From positions 2,162,308 to 2,226,307 of the forward strand of contig CANKZG010000001.1 in assembly GCA_947488435.1 (NCBI GenBank): DNA of 64,000 nucleotides. Reading direction: 5' to 3'. Shown here one piece after another: positions 1-7,950 of this stretch. Position 1 is the first letter of the stretch, and every line of letters starts with the position of its first letter. Made by a program: the position numbers and the translations under genes. The stretch comes from an uncultured Flavobacteriaceae bacterium. GTDB taxonomy: Bacteria > Bacteroidota > Bacteroidia > Flavobacteriales > Flavobacteriaceae. The notes beneath the pieces are model-generated. The model did not search any database and was not told the origin of the DNA. It worked only from the letters and a program-made list of their open reading frames with translations.

Positions 1-1102
1 AGGGGAGTCCCATAAAACTCAATTGAGATCCATCAGTGCCGCCGCGAATAGGTTTAATAATTGGTGTAATGCCCAATTGTTCCATTGCCTCCTTGGCAAG
101 TTTTACAATATGAAAAACAGGGGTAACCTTTTCTTTCATGTTGTAATATTGATCTTTGATTTGTAGAGTGATACAATCACCGTATTTTTCATTTAAATCC
201 TTGGCAATACGAGTTAATAGTGCTTTTCTATCTTCAAATTTAGCACGATCGTGATCTCTAATAATAAGTTCTAATTGTGCATTTTCAATTTTTCCATCAA
301 AACGATAAACATGAAAAAACCCCGCTCTGTCCGCAGTACGTTCTGGAACTTCTGTAGCGGGTAGAAGTGACATCAGTTCTTGAGCCACACCAATCGCATT
401 AACCATCTTACCTTTGGCATAACCCGGATGTACACTTTTGCCTTGTATAGAAATTTCGGCACCAGCAGCATTGAAATTTTCATATTCCAATTCTCCAAGC
501 TGACTTCCATCCATAGTATACGCCCATGCCGCACCAAATTTTTCCACATCAAATTTATGTGCTCCTCTCCCAATTTCCTCATCTGGCGTAAAGCCTACCC
601 TAATTTTACCGTGTTTTATTTCCGGATGTGCAATAAGATACTCCATGGCAATCATAATTTCGGTGATACCGGCTTTATCATCAGCTCCTAAAAGTGTAGT
701 GCCATCTGTAGTGATTAAAGTCTGTCCTTTGTACTGTTTCAGGTCTTCAAAATAATCTGGAGATAATACAATGCCCTGAGCTGCATTCAAAACAATGTCC
801 TCACCGTCATAATTAGGTATCAGTTGTGGTTTAACATTGGTGCCACTAAAATCGGGAGTCGTATCAAAATGAGCGATAAAACCAATAACAGGCACTTCTT
901 GAGGTACGTTACTTGGTAATGAGGCCATGACATAGGCATTATCATCGATAGTTACCTCTTGCATTCCCATGTTTTTAAGCTCTTCCACAAGTTTATTGGC
1001 TAAATTCCATTGCTTTGCTGTACTTGGTGTACTGGACGAATTCGGATCACTTTGAGTGTCAATGGTGACATAACTGATAAATCGATCAATAAGTTCTTGC
1101 AT
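1..1102 (-). CDS. pepT: Peptidase T (tripeptide aminopeptidase), C-terminus cut by window edge
   Basis: Cytosolic M20-family zinc aminopeptidase that removes the N-terminal residue of tripeptides. The visible 367 residues start at ATG (1102, starting MQELIDRF) and run off the left edge of the window, so the last 40 or so residues of a roughly 410-residue family are missing. Metal-site motifs are present: AHFDTTPD (the H-x-D ligand pair), [23 protein letters not shown] and [18 protein letters not shown]. The substrate-loop motif [15 protein letters not shown] lies at the edge. The gene is divergent from pyrD with a 149-bp spacer. The family identification is firm; only the 3' end is unseen. 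Confidence 0.95.
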   Translation of the reverse strand, partial: MQELIDRFISYVTIDTQSDPNSSSTPSTAKQWNLANKLVEELKNMGMQEVTIDDNAYVMASLPSNVPQEVPVIGFIAHFDTTPDFSGTNVKPQLIPNYDGEDIVLNAAQGIVLSPDYFEDLKQYKGQTLITTDGTTLLGADDKAGITEIMIAMEYLIAHPEIKHGKIRVGFTPDEEIGRGAHKFDVEKFGAAWAYTMDGSQLGELEYENFNAAGAEISIQGKSVHPGYAKGKMVNAIGVAQELMSLLPATEVPERTADRAGFFHVYRFDGKIENAQLELIIRDHDRAKFEDRKALLTRIAKDLNEKYGDCITLQIKDQYYNMKEKVTPVFHIVKLAKEAMEQLGITPIIKPIRGGTDGSQLSFMGLP

Positions 1103-1220
1103 GTATTTTCTTTTACTAAGAATACAATATCGAAAAAAGAGATTGGAGAATAACTTTTAAAATGTTAAAATCTTATTTATAAAATGCTTTAAATAGTAAA
1201 ATAAAGATTTTGGTAGTTTG

Positions 1221-1228
1221 TATTTTTG
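1221..1228 (+). promoter_or_regulatory. -7 promoter element upstream of pyrD
   Basis: TATTTTTG matches the Bacteroidota -7 consensus TAnnTTTG and ends 23 bp before the ATG at 1252. No good TTTG -33 box sits 19 bp upstream, so this is a partial match. It argues against a TTG start at 1210, which would lie inside the promoter. Confidence 0.5.
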
Positions 1229-1251
1229 CATTACAAATTCCGCAATCCCTA

Positions 1252-2328
1252 ATGTATAAATTTCTGATCCGTCCACTGCTTTTTAAGTTAGATCCAGAAC
1301 AGGTTCATCATATTTCATTTACACTTATTCGCTTTTTTTCTAAAATTGGTTTTGCGTCCATATGGCGCAGCATGTATGTTATAGAGAATCAAGCGTTAGA
1401 ACGAGAGGTGTTTGGACTGCGATTTAAAAATCCGATAGGTTTAGCTGCAGGTTTTGATAAAGATGCTAAGTTGTATGAGGAACTGGGAAACTTTGGTTTT
1501 GGTTTTGTGGAAATAGGAACCTTAACTCCAAAACCACAAGACGGAAACCCTAAAAAAAGACTATTCCGTTTAAAGAAAGATTCCGCTATAATTAATAGAA
1601 TGGGATTTAATAATAGGGGTGTTTTCGACGCTGTTGAACGCCTTAAAAAGGATAGAAATATTTTGATAGGTGGAAACATAGGAAAGAATAAAATAACAGC
1701 AAATGCGGATGCAGTAAAAGATTATTTGATCTGTTTTGATGCACTTTTTGATTATGTAGATTATTTTGTTGTCAATGTAAGTTCCCCAAATACTCCTGGT
1801 CTAAGAGAATTGCAAGATAAAGAACCGCTAACAGCACTTTTATTAGCCTTAAAAAAGCAAAATAGGCTATATGGTTCAAAATCAGACGGAACAAAAGAAA
1901 AACCGATACTTTTAAAAATAGCACCAGACTTGACCAATAGTCAGTTGTTGGATATCATCTCAATAGTGAAGACCACTAAAATAGATGGAGTTGTGGCGAC
2001 CAATACAACGATCGCTCGGGAAAACTTAAAATCTGAGTGCTTATTGGTGGAAGAAAAAGGAGGTTTAAGTGGAAAACCACTTACCGCTAGGAGTACAGAA
2101 GTTATTCGCTTTTTAGCAGAAAAAAGTAACAAGTCTTTCCCAATTATAGGAGTTGGGGGCATACATTCTCCTGAAGATGCTTTGGAAAAGTTGGAAGCCG
2201 GAGCAGATCTTATTCAACTATGGACAGGTTTTGTTTATGAAGGACCTTCCATAGCAAAACGCATAAATAAAGAGATTCTTAAAAATACCATTAACCTGCC
2301 ATTACCAACTGCTAAGCGAAAAGAATAA
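1252..2328 (+). CDS. pyrD: Dihydroorotate dehydrogenase (quinone), class 2
   Basis: Oxidises dihydroorotate to orotate in pyrimidine synthesis, with FMN and membrane quinone; acts at the inner face of the membrane. The 358 residues are full length for class 2, including the N-terminal amphipathic region ([20 protein letters not shown]) that marks quinone-linked enzymes. Seen motifs: AAGFDKDA (about 66-72), [39 protein letters not shown] (175-183, containing the catalytic Ser of class 2), [22 protein letters not shown] and GVGGI. I chose the ATG at 1252 because an upstream in-frame TTG at 1210 overlaps the -7 promoter box. Convergent with the next gene, 14 bp apart. Apparently transcribed alone. 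Confidence 0.96.
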   Translation: MYKFLIRPLLFKLDPEQVHHISFTLIRFFSKIGFASIWRSMYVIENQALEREVFGLRFKNPIGLAAGFDKDAKLYEELGNFGFGFVEIGTLTPKPQDGNPKKRLFRLKKDSAIINRMGFNNRGVFDAVERLKKDRNILIGGNIGKNKITANADAVKDYLICFDALFDYVDYFVVNVSSPNTPGLRELQDKEPLTALLLALKKQNRLYGSKSDGTKEKPILLKIAPDLTNSQLLDIISIVKTTKIDGVVATNTTIARENLKSECLLVEEKGGLSGKPLTARSTEVIRFLAEKSNKSFPIIGVGGIHSPEDALEKLEAGADLIQLWTGFVYEGPSIAKRINKEILKNTINLPLPTAKRKE

Positions 2329-2342
2329 TTTGAGTGCTAGTT

Positions 2343-2762
2343 TTACTGTACCCAATAATCCAATACCAAAACATCATCTAAATACGGTTCTAACAACCCA
2401 ACAAAAGCCTTATGTATGGGATGTGGAAGGTAGGTTGCACGATCCGCTTCACTTTTAAAACTTACAAAAAAGCAATGCGTAAAGCCTTTATCTAAACCTT
2501 CAGGGCTATTATTTAATCCCCATTCATAATCTGCGATTTCAGGAATTTGAGAAGGTAGTTTAGAAAATGCATCCTCGATTCCTTTTACTTTTTCTTTTGG
2601 AGCATCGTCTTTGAACTTAAATAAAACAACATGGCGCAGAACGCTATCTTTTTTTTGTTGCATATGCAGTTGTGTTTTTAGAAATTTTGCTTCATGTCCT
2701 TCCATTAAATTAGGTGCAAGTAAAGCTGTGATCAAAAAGAATACATAAAAAGTTGATTTCAT
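2343..2762 (-). CDS. Exported Dabb (stress-responsive A/B barrel) domain protein
   Basis: 139 residues with a cleavable-type signal peptide (hydrophobic FYVFFLITALLAPNL) and then a Dabb ferredoxin-like fold at about 43-139. The fold begins with the typical LRHVVLFKFKDDA and includes the ...DKGFTHCFFVSFKSEADRATYLPHPIHKAF... block, where the conserved H-P is visible. Dabb proteins are small dimeric barrels, some of them enzymes, others of unknown role. The cellular function is not evident here; export is unusual for the family in general but common in Bacteroidota. No operon partner. Confidence 0.8.
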   Translation of the reverse strand: MKSTFYVFFLITALLAPNLMEGHEAKFLKTQLHMQQKKDSVLRHVVLFKFKDDAPKEKVKGIEDAFSKLPSQIPEIADYEWGLNNSPEGLDKGFTHCFFVSFKSEADRATYLPHPIHKAFVGLLEPYLDDVLVLDYWVQ

Positions 2763-2964
2763 TTTGTGTTTTTTTGGTAAGTTATAAAATCTAATGAGAT
2801 ATTTACTTTTGAATAGTAAATTATCCTGCTTTAGCTAAAGTTTTATCCCGGAATTAAAAGCTGTGTTAATCTGATTTAGATGGTGCATACAACTTTCAAT
2901 TTGAAAAGTGTTCCTTGTACTTTATCCAACAAATAACATTAATTTTGAGTTGTAGTTAAAAAAT

Positions 2965-3828
2965 ATGAGTCAAATAAAAATCATAGAATGTCCTCGAGAT
3001 GCTATGCAGGGAATAAAAACCTTCATTCCTACTGAAGAAAAGGTGGCCTATATTCAATCCCTCTTGGCGTGTGGTTTTGACACTATAGATTTTGGAAGCT
3101 TTGTGTCACCAAAAGCTATTCCCCAAATGATAGACACCGCTGCTGTTTTAAATCAATTGGATTTGACTAAAACTACAAGTAAATTACTGGCGATAATAGC
3201 AAATGTAAGAGGTGCGCAAGATGCTAGTGTACATAAGGCCATAGATTTTTTAGGATACCCTTTTTCGATTTCTGAGAATTTTCAAATGCGAAATACGCAC
3301 AAGACAATTGCAGAATCGGTGGAAACCTTGCAAGAAATTTTAGCGATTGCAGACAAAACCAATAAGGAAGTGGTAACCTATATTTCTATGGGATTTGGAA
3401 ATCCCTATGGAGACCCATGGAACGTAGAAATTGTAGGAGAGTGGACTGAAAAGTTAGCTGCTATGGGTGTAAAAATCTTGTCGCTTTCAGATACAGTAGG
3501 ATCTTCAACACCCGAAATTATTGATTACCTTTTTGCAAACCTTATTCCGAAATACCCGGAAATCGAATTTGGAGCACATTTACATACTACACCCGATAAA
3601 TGGCACGAAAAAGTAGCGGCAGCTTATGAGGCAGGATGTCGCAGGTTTGATGGTGCCATTCAGGGATTTGGAGGTTGCCCCATGGCGAAAGATGAACTTA
3701 CGGGAAATATGCCTACGGAACAAATGCTAAGCTACTTTCGTCAAAATGATATTCCAACAGGTATCGATCAACCTCACTTTAAAATAGGGTATAATAACGC
3801 CACCGATTTGTTTACTACCTATCACTAA
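2965..3828 (+). CDS. mvaB: Hydroxymethylglutaryl-CoA lyase
   Basis: Cleaves HMG-CoA to acetoacetate and acetyl-CoA, the last step of leucine degradation; cytosolic. 287 residues, a normal bacterial length. DRE-TIM-type barrel. ECPRDAMQG (8-16) carries the catalytic Arg11 and metal Asp12, GAHLHTT holds the metal histidines 205 and 207, and GFGGCPMAKDELTGNMPTE holds the catalytic loop Cys238 with the family signature GGCP. It stands alone between a long upstream spacer and the porin module. A 7-bp inverted repeat lies just after the stop. The organism also carries meaB (60728-61759), consistent with branched-chain amino-acid catabolism. Confidence 0.95.
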   Translation: MSQIKIIECPRDAMQGIKTFIPTEEKVAYIQSLLACGFDTIDFGSFVSPKAIPQMIDTAAVLNQLDLTKTTSKLLAIIANVRGAQDASVHKAIDFLGYPFSISENFQMRNTHKTIAESVETLQEILAIADKTNKEVVTYISMGFGNPYGDPWNVEIVGEWTEKLAAMGVKILSLSDTVGSSTPEIIDYLFANLIPKYPEIEFGAHLHTTPDKWHEKVAAAYEAGCRRFDGAIQGFGGCPMAKDELTGNMPTEQMLSYFRQNDIPTGIDQPHFKIGYNNATDLFTTYH

Positions 3829-3849
3829 TAAGCTACTGATTTTAGCTTA
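3829..3849 (+). terminator. Weak hairpin after the HMG-CoA lyase gene
   Basis: TAAGCTA at 3829-3835 pairs perfectly with TAGCTTA at 3843-3849 (7-bp stem, 7-nt loop). It starts at the stop codon of the lyase gene. No clean T-run follows, so it may be only a weak terminator. Confidence 0.35.
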
Positions 3850-3868
3850 ATGTTAAATCTTTAATTTT

Positions 3869-3887
3869 ATTTAGATTTAATTTAAAT
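3869..3887. promoter_or_regulatory. 19-bp palindromic operator (box A) of the porin module
   Basis: ATTTAGATTTAATTTAAAT is a 19-bp odd-centred palindrome with one mismatched pair. It sits 4 bp upstream of the porin -33 box. A second copy in opposite orientation, matching 17 of 19 positions, lies at 5202-5220 in the promoter of the FMN-binding gene. The sequence resembles AT-rich 19-bp boxes bound by Fur-type metal regulators; that identity is inference. Confidence 0.55.
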
Positions 3888-3891
3888 AAAC

Positions 3892-3922
3892 TTTGAATAT
3901 TCCTTTTCAAAGGATATATTTG
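3892..3922 (+). promoter_or_regulatory. Promoter of the porin gene (TTTG-N19-TATATTTG)
   Basis: A textbook Bacteroidota housekeeping promoter: -33 TTTG at 3892-3895, 19-bp spacer, -7 TATATTTG at 3915-3922. Predicted transcription start is near 3928, giving a leader of about 48 nt before the ATG at 3976. Confidence 0.75.
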
Positions 3923-3975
3923 CGCCCTAAAACAACCTTATTCATATTCAATCTAAATAAAAACAAATAAACTTA

Positions 3976-5160
3976 ATGAAAAAATTTACTCTTACTCTGG
4001 CTTTAGTTTTTGGTGTGATATTATCCATTTCCGCACAGCAGGCTTCCGATAGCATTACTTTCGATCCACAAAAACAATTAAATGCAGCACAACGGCTTTT
4101 ATCTGGTAATTATGCATCTGCCGTTACTGTGAGTGCTTACGCCGAGGCTCTATATAATCAACCGGAAGGTGATAACGGAGAATTAGATATACAGCGTTTA
4201 GTATTACTTTTTGGTTATCGTTTTGATGACCGTACTCAGTTTATAACAGAAATTGAAGTAGAACATGTAGCGGAAATCTTTGTAGAACAGGCCTTTGTAA
4301 ATTATAACGTTGGAGCCAACGTCAGTTTAAGAGGTGGACTTATGTTAGTTCCTTTTGGAATAATTAATGAGTTTCATGAACCTACTACTTTTAATGGAAC
4401 AGAACGCCCGGCAGTTGACAATGCTATAATACCTACAACTTGGCGTGAGTTAGGAGTAGGGGTTACCGGACGATTTAATGATATTTCTTTGGCTTATCAA
4501 GCTTATATATTTAATGGTTTTAGATCGGTTGCTCCAGATGGTGAAGGCGGTGTTTCTGGTTTTTTAAGAGGTTCAAATGGTTTGAGAGGTGGACGTCAAC
4601 GAGGAATTCAATCAACCGTAGATAGTCCAACATTATCTGTTAAACTTGATTATTATGGAATTCCAGGACTTAGATTGGGATTGGCAGGTTATTTTGGAGA
4701 CACCCAGGCTGAAGATGAAGTAGAAGAATTGGATGGCGCCAATATTGGCATTGCCATGGTAGGGTTGGATGCACGTTATGCTTACCAACGTTTTAGTGCT
4801 AGAGGACAATTTGTATATGCTTCTTTATCCGATACCGAAGCTTATAATGCCCTTACAAGTAGAGATTTAGGTAGCGAATTGCAAGGATGGTATCTAGAGG
4901 CGGGTTATAATTTATTGCCAACAGGTAATCGTCAAAGATTAATAGCTTTTACACGCTATGAAAGTTATGATACTCATGCAGATACTGCAGGAGACTTAGC
5001 ACGAAATCCAGCCTTTGATCGTGTGGACATTACCACAGGATTGTCATACCATATTGCACCGGGGGTAGTCTTGAAAGGAGACTATCAATTCCGTGATAAT
5101 GCGTTGAGTGGTGATAGCGCTCCTGATCGATTGAATTTTGGAATAGGAGTCTGGTTTTAA
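3976..5160 (+). CDS. Outer-membrane porin-like beta-barrel protein
   Basis: 394 residues with a Sec signal peptide (MKKFTLTLALVFGVILSISA, cleavage before QQ). The rest is a series of alternating polar/aromatic strands typical of a 16-strand-type porin (phosphate-selective porin O/P superfamily): RLVLLFGYRFDD, QFITEIEVEHV, VSLRGGLMLVPFGIINEFHEP, and a C-terminus ending with aromatic GIGVWF, as outer-membrane barrels usually do. It is followed after 75 bp by an FMN-binding protein and a membrane protein that appear to form one functional unit. Own promoter at 3892-3922 beside palindromic box A, suggesting shared control with the two downstream genes. The substrate cannot be read from sequence; a metal or small anion is plausible. 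Confidence 0.8.
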   Translation: MKKFTLTLALVFGVILSISAQQASDSITFDPQKQLNAAQRLLSGNYASAVTVSAYAEALYNQPEGDNGELDIQRLVLLFGYRFDDRTQFITEIEVEHVAEIFVEQAFVNYNVGANVSLRGGLMLVPFGIINEFHEPTTFNGTERPAVDNAIIPTTWRELGVGVTGRFNDISLAYQAYIFNGFRSVAPDGEGGVSGFLRGSNGLRGGRQRGIQSTVDSPTLSVKLDYYGIPGLRLGLAGYFGDTQAEDEVEELDGANIGIAMVGLDARYAYQRFSARGQFVYASLSDTEAYNALTSRDLGSELQGWYLEAGYNLLPTGNRQRLIAFTRYESYDTHADTAGDLARNPAFDRVDITTGLSYHIAPGVVLKGDYQFRDNALSGDSAPDRLNFGIGVWF

Positions 5161-5201
5161 TAGAGAAATTATATTGTTTATAAAAAGCTAACAGTATCCT
5201 T

Positions 5202-5231
5202 ATTAAAATTAAGTCTAAATTAATATATTTG
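5202..5231 (+). promoter_or_regulatory. Promoter and operator (box B) of the FMN-binding gene
   Basis: The -7 box TATATTTG lies at 5224-5231, ending only 4 bp before the ATG at 5236. Directly upstream, 5202-5220 is the reverse-strand copy of box A (17 of 19 matches), filling the space between the -33 and -7 positions as expected for a repressor site. No TTTG -33 box is present. The very short distance to the ATG predicts a leaderless or near-leaderless mRNA. Confidence 0.6.
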
Positions 5232-5235
5232 TCTT

Positions 5236-5772
5236 ATGAGAGTTAATAGAAGGATCTTATTGCCTGTATTTGCTGCTACTTTACTCCTTTTTGGATTTGG
5301 ACTGCCGAAATTGGTTCAAAAAAAAATGAAGAAGGAAGTGGTAAAACTATTTGAAATAGATGATTTTTCTATGGATACTGTTAGTGTTTCAGAATCTTTA
5401 AATGCGGAATTGCCAACCAAAATCACTGTAGATAATTTTTTTAAATTATCACATCAGTCCAAAGTACTAGGATATGCCTTTGTAGACAAGGCTCCTAGTA
5501 AAACTGCGGATTTCGATTATTTGGTGGTTTTTGACGCTGATCTTAAAATTATTCATTCCAAAGTGCTAATTTATAGGGAAGAATATGGAGGAGAAATCGG
5601 CAGTAAGAGATGGCTGAAACAGTTCTTGGGAAAGACAGGTACAGATCGCGTTAATTGTAAAACAAATATTGATGCAATTTCAGGAGCAACTATTTCAGTA
5701 CGTTCCATGACCAAGTCAATAGATAATCTTTTGCAAACGATTGGAATGCTTCAGGAAAACGAGTTGCTTTAA
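5236..5772 (+). CDS. Membrane-anchored periplasmic FMN-binding (flavinylated) protein
   Basis: 178 residues: short basic N-terminus, one signal-anchor helix (about 7-25, LLPVFAATLLLFGFGLP), then a periplasmic FMN-binding domain. The motif DAISGAT (146-152) fits the ApbE flavinylation consensus D-x-x-[ST]-G-A-[ST], making Thr152 the likely site of covalent FMN attachment; the SMTKSIDNLL helix follows as in NqrC/RnfG-like domains. By family knowledge such proteins carry electrons across or outside the inner membrane. It is preceded by a porin and followed by a four-helix membrane protein whose ATG overlaps this stop by one base, so translation is probably coupled. Partner and acceptor are unknown; a role in reducing or importing metal is inferred from the operator pair. 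Confidence 0.85.
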   Translation: MRVNRRILLPVFAATLLLFGFGLPKLVQKKMKKEVVKLFEIDDFSMDTVSVSESLNAELPTKITVDNFFKLSHQSKVLGYAFVDKAPSKTADFDYLVVFDADLKIIHSKVLIYREEYGGEIGSKRWLKQFLGKTGTDRVNCKTNIDAISGATISVRSMTKSIDNLLQTIGMLQENELL

Positions 5773-6287
5773 TGAACTATAATGGGCTCTTACATACCTT
5801 TCCAAGAGAGATTAAACTTTTTATAGGAGCTTTCATTGTTGTACTTTCCATTGGGTTTTATACAGGTCTCTTGTTTGTAAACGAAACTAGCACAACTTCT
5901 CCTTCTGGAATAGCGGAGAATTATTTGGGGAATGAGGAGGAGTTAGAAGAAACTTCAGAAACAGAAATTCGTGTTTTAAAGTTTAAAAAAGGAAAAAGAG
6001 AAATGCTAACCATCGTTCATACGCATATTCTTTCAATGTCTTTTATTTTCTTTCTGTTGGGAGGAGTTTTATGGCTTACCAAACTCCCAAGAAAACTTAA
6101 ATTATTTTTAACGATAGAGCCTTTTCTTTCTGTGCTTTTAACTTTTGGGGGAATTTACCTGATGTGGATGGGCTTTTTATGGATGAAATATGTCGTAATG
6201 ATTTCTGGAATGGTCATGACGGCAACCTTTACTTTTTCCTCCCTATGTATTCTATATCAGCTCGTAAAAGGAAAACCTGTTAATTAA
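5772..6287 (+). CDS. Four-helix inner-membrane protein, partner of the FMN-binding protein
   Basis: 171 residues, no family name that I recognise with certainty. Predicted helices at about 16-36, 82-102, 110-131 and 136-162, with a soluble, acidic loop (37-77, GNEEELEETSETE) between helices 1 and 2. His83 and His85 (IVHTHILSM) sit at the start of helix 2 and are the only histidines besides His8, so they could bind heme or another cofactor. The start codon overlaps the upstream stop (TAATG), a strong sign of joint function. The likely job is to pass electrons from quinone or a cytosolic donor to the flavin; that is inference from the context, not from homology. Confidence 0.6.
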   Translation: MNYNGLLHTFPREIKLFIGAFIVVLSIGFYTGLLFVNETSTTSPSGIAENYLGNEEELEETSETEIRVLKFKKGKREMLTIVHTHILSMSFIFFLLGGVLWLTKLPRKLKLFLTIEPFLSVLLTFGGIYLMWMGFLWMKYVVMISGMVMTATFTFSSLCILYQLVKGKPVN

Positions 6288-6321
6288 ATATAGATCCCGC
6301 TTTTTGTTCTAGTAAAAATGG

Positions 6322-6329
6322 TATATTTG
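6322..6329 (+). promoter_or_regulatory. -7 promoter element of guaB
   Basis: TATATTTG fits TAnnTTTG exactly and ends 23 bp before the guaB ATG. A TTTG at 6303-6306 could be the -33 box but with a 15-bp rather than 19-bp spacer. Confidence 0.5.
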
Positions 6330-6352
6330 CACGCAATTAATATCTAATTGCT

Positions 6353-7825
6353 ATGCAAGCTCATCTTGATAAAATCGTTGGCGAAGGTCTTACTTATGAC
6401 GATGTCCTTCTTGTACCTGCCTATTCTGAAGTACTTCCAAGAGAAGTAAACATTCAAACAAAGTTCACACGAAATATTACTATTAATGTACCTGTTATTT
6501 CTGCCGCAATGGATACCGTTACGGAATCGCAGATGGCAATTGCCATGGCTCAAGAAGGAGGAATCGGAGTACTTCATAAAAATATGACTATTGAGCGTCA
6601 GGCGCTAAAAGTTCGCAAGGTAAAACGAGCGGAAAGTGGAATGATTATAGATCCAGTTACACTACCATTAAACTCCGTAGTTCAGGATGCTAAAGCTAAT
6701 ATGAAAGAACACAGCATTGGTGGAATACCCATTGTTGATGATAAAGGGAAACTTTTAGGTATTGTTACCAATAGGGATTTACGCTTCGAAAAAGACAATA
6801 ATCGACCCATTTCAGAAGTAATGACTTCCGAAAATTTAGTTACAGTTGCAGAAGGAACTTCACTTACAGAAGCAGAAGACATTTTACAGGATAATAAAAT
6901 AGAAAAGCTGCCTGTAGTGAATGAAAATAATACCCTGGTAGGATTAATTACCTTTCGCGATATTACCAAATTAACGCAGAAACCGATAGCAAATAAAGAT
7001 AAATACGGAAGACTTCGAGTTGCAGCAGCAATCGGGGTAACTCCTGATGCTGTGGAGCGAGCTGAAGCGCTAGTTAGCGCTGGCGTAGATGCGGTAATTA
7101 TTGATACCGCCCATGGGCATACAAAAGGAGTGGTTAGTGTATTAAAAAAAGTGAAACAAAAATTTCCAAAGTTGGAAGTTGTTGTGGGGAATATTGCTAC
7201 TGGAGCCGCCGCCAAATATTTGGTTGAGGCGGGAGCAGATGCTGTGAAAGTTGGAATCGGACCAGGATCTATATGCACTACAAGAGTGGTGGCTGGAGTT
7301 GGTTTTCCTCAATTTTCTGCGGTATTAGAAGTAGCGGCAGCCATTAAGGGTAGTGGAGTACCTGTTATTGCAGATGGAGGAATCCGATATACTGGAGATA
7401 TACCCAAAGCGATAGCAGCAGGTGCGGACGCCGTAATGCTAGGATCTTTACTTGCTGGAACAAAAGAATCTCCCGGGGAGACCATTATTTTTGAAGGACG
7501 AAAATTTAAATCCTATAGGGGAATGGGTTCTGTTGAAGCAATGAAAGAAGGAAGTAAAGATCGTTATTTTCAGGATGTTGAAGATGATATCAAGAAATTA
7601 GTCCCGGAAGGTATCGTTGGACGCGTACCCTATAAAGGAGAACTCTATGAGAGTATTCATCAGTTTGTAGGAGGTTTACGAGCGGGTATGGGGTATTGTG
7701 GCGCCAAAAATATTGAAGGTTTAAAGGAAAACGGGCGTTTTGTGAAAATTACAGCTAGTGGTATTAATGAAAGTCACCCTCATGACGTTACCATTACCAA
7801 AGAGTCACCAAATTATAGTAGATAG
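6353..7825 (+). CDS. guaB: Inosine-5'-monophosphate dehydrogenase
   Basis: Oxidises IMP to XMP with NAD+, the committed step of GMP synthesis; cytosolic tetramer. 490 residues, full length. TIM barrel interrupted at about 95-210 by two CBS modules ([12 protein letters not shown]... and [16 protein letters not shown]...). Catalytic loop GPGSICTTR places the nucleophile at Cys308, followed by [12 protein letters not shown], the flap ([12 protein letters not shown]) and the C-terminal YKG...[11 protein letters not shown]. The ATG at 6353 gives the usual N-terminus. Single gene with its own promoter. Confidence 0.98.
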   Translation: MQAHLDKIVGEGLTYDDVLLVPAYSEVLPREVNIQTKFTRNITINVPVISAAMDTVTESQMAIAMAQEGGIGVLHKNMTIERQALKVRKVKRAESGMIIDPVTLPLNSVVQDAKANMKEHSIGGIPIVDDKGKLLGIVTNRDLRFEKDNNRPISEVMTSENLVTVAEGTSLTEAEDILQDNKIEKLPVVNENNTLVGLITFRDITKLTQKPIANKDKYGRLRVAAAIGVTPDAVERAEALVSAGVDAVIIDTAHGHTKGVVSVLKKVKQKFPKLEVVVGNIATGAAAKYLVEAGADAVKVGIGPGSICTTRVVAGVGFPQFSAVLEVAAAIKGSGVPVIADGGIRYTGDIPKAIAAGADAVMLGSLLAGTKESPGETIIFEGRKFKSYRGMGSVEAMKEGSKDRYFQDVEDDIKKLVPEGIVGRVPYKGELYESIHQFVGGLRAGMGYCGAKNIEGLKENGRFVKITASGINESHPHDVTITKESPNYSR

Positions 7826-7836
7826 TTCTTGTATAT

Positions 7837-7872
7837 TAGTTTAGCTAAACTAGTTTCAGCTTTAATAAGCTG
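7837..7872. repeat. Two inverted repeats after guaB
   Basis: 7837-7852 is a perfect 16-bp palindrome without loop (TAGTTTAGCTAAACTA). It is followed at 7857-7872 by a hairpin with arms CAGCTT and AAGCTG and loop TAAT. No T-run follows, so the pair is not a classic terminator. It may be an operator for the downstream acetamidase-like gene or a 3'-end structure of the guaB mRNA. Confidence 0.4.
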
Positions 7873-7950
7873 TGACGTTATAGATAAGACTTAAATCCGA
7901 TATCTTTAAAAAATCCGTATTTTCATCGTGGAAACGTATATACTACTGCA

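Noticed and set aside
380-691. Open frame of 103 codons on the plus strand
   Set aside because: It lies inside the peptidase T gene on the other strand; its product has no low-complexity-free domain and no promoter.
6682-7278. Open frame of 198 codons antisense to guaB
   Set aside because: Shadow of guaB: Ser/Thr/Pro-rich composition that arises from reading the opposite strand of a normal coding gene.
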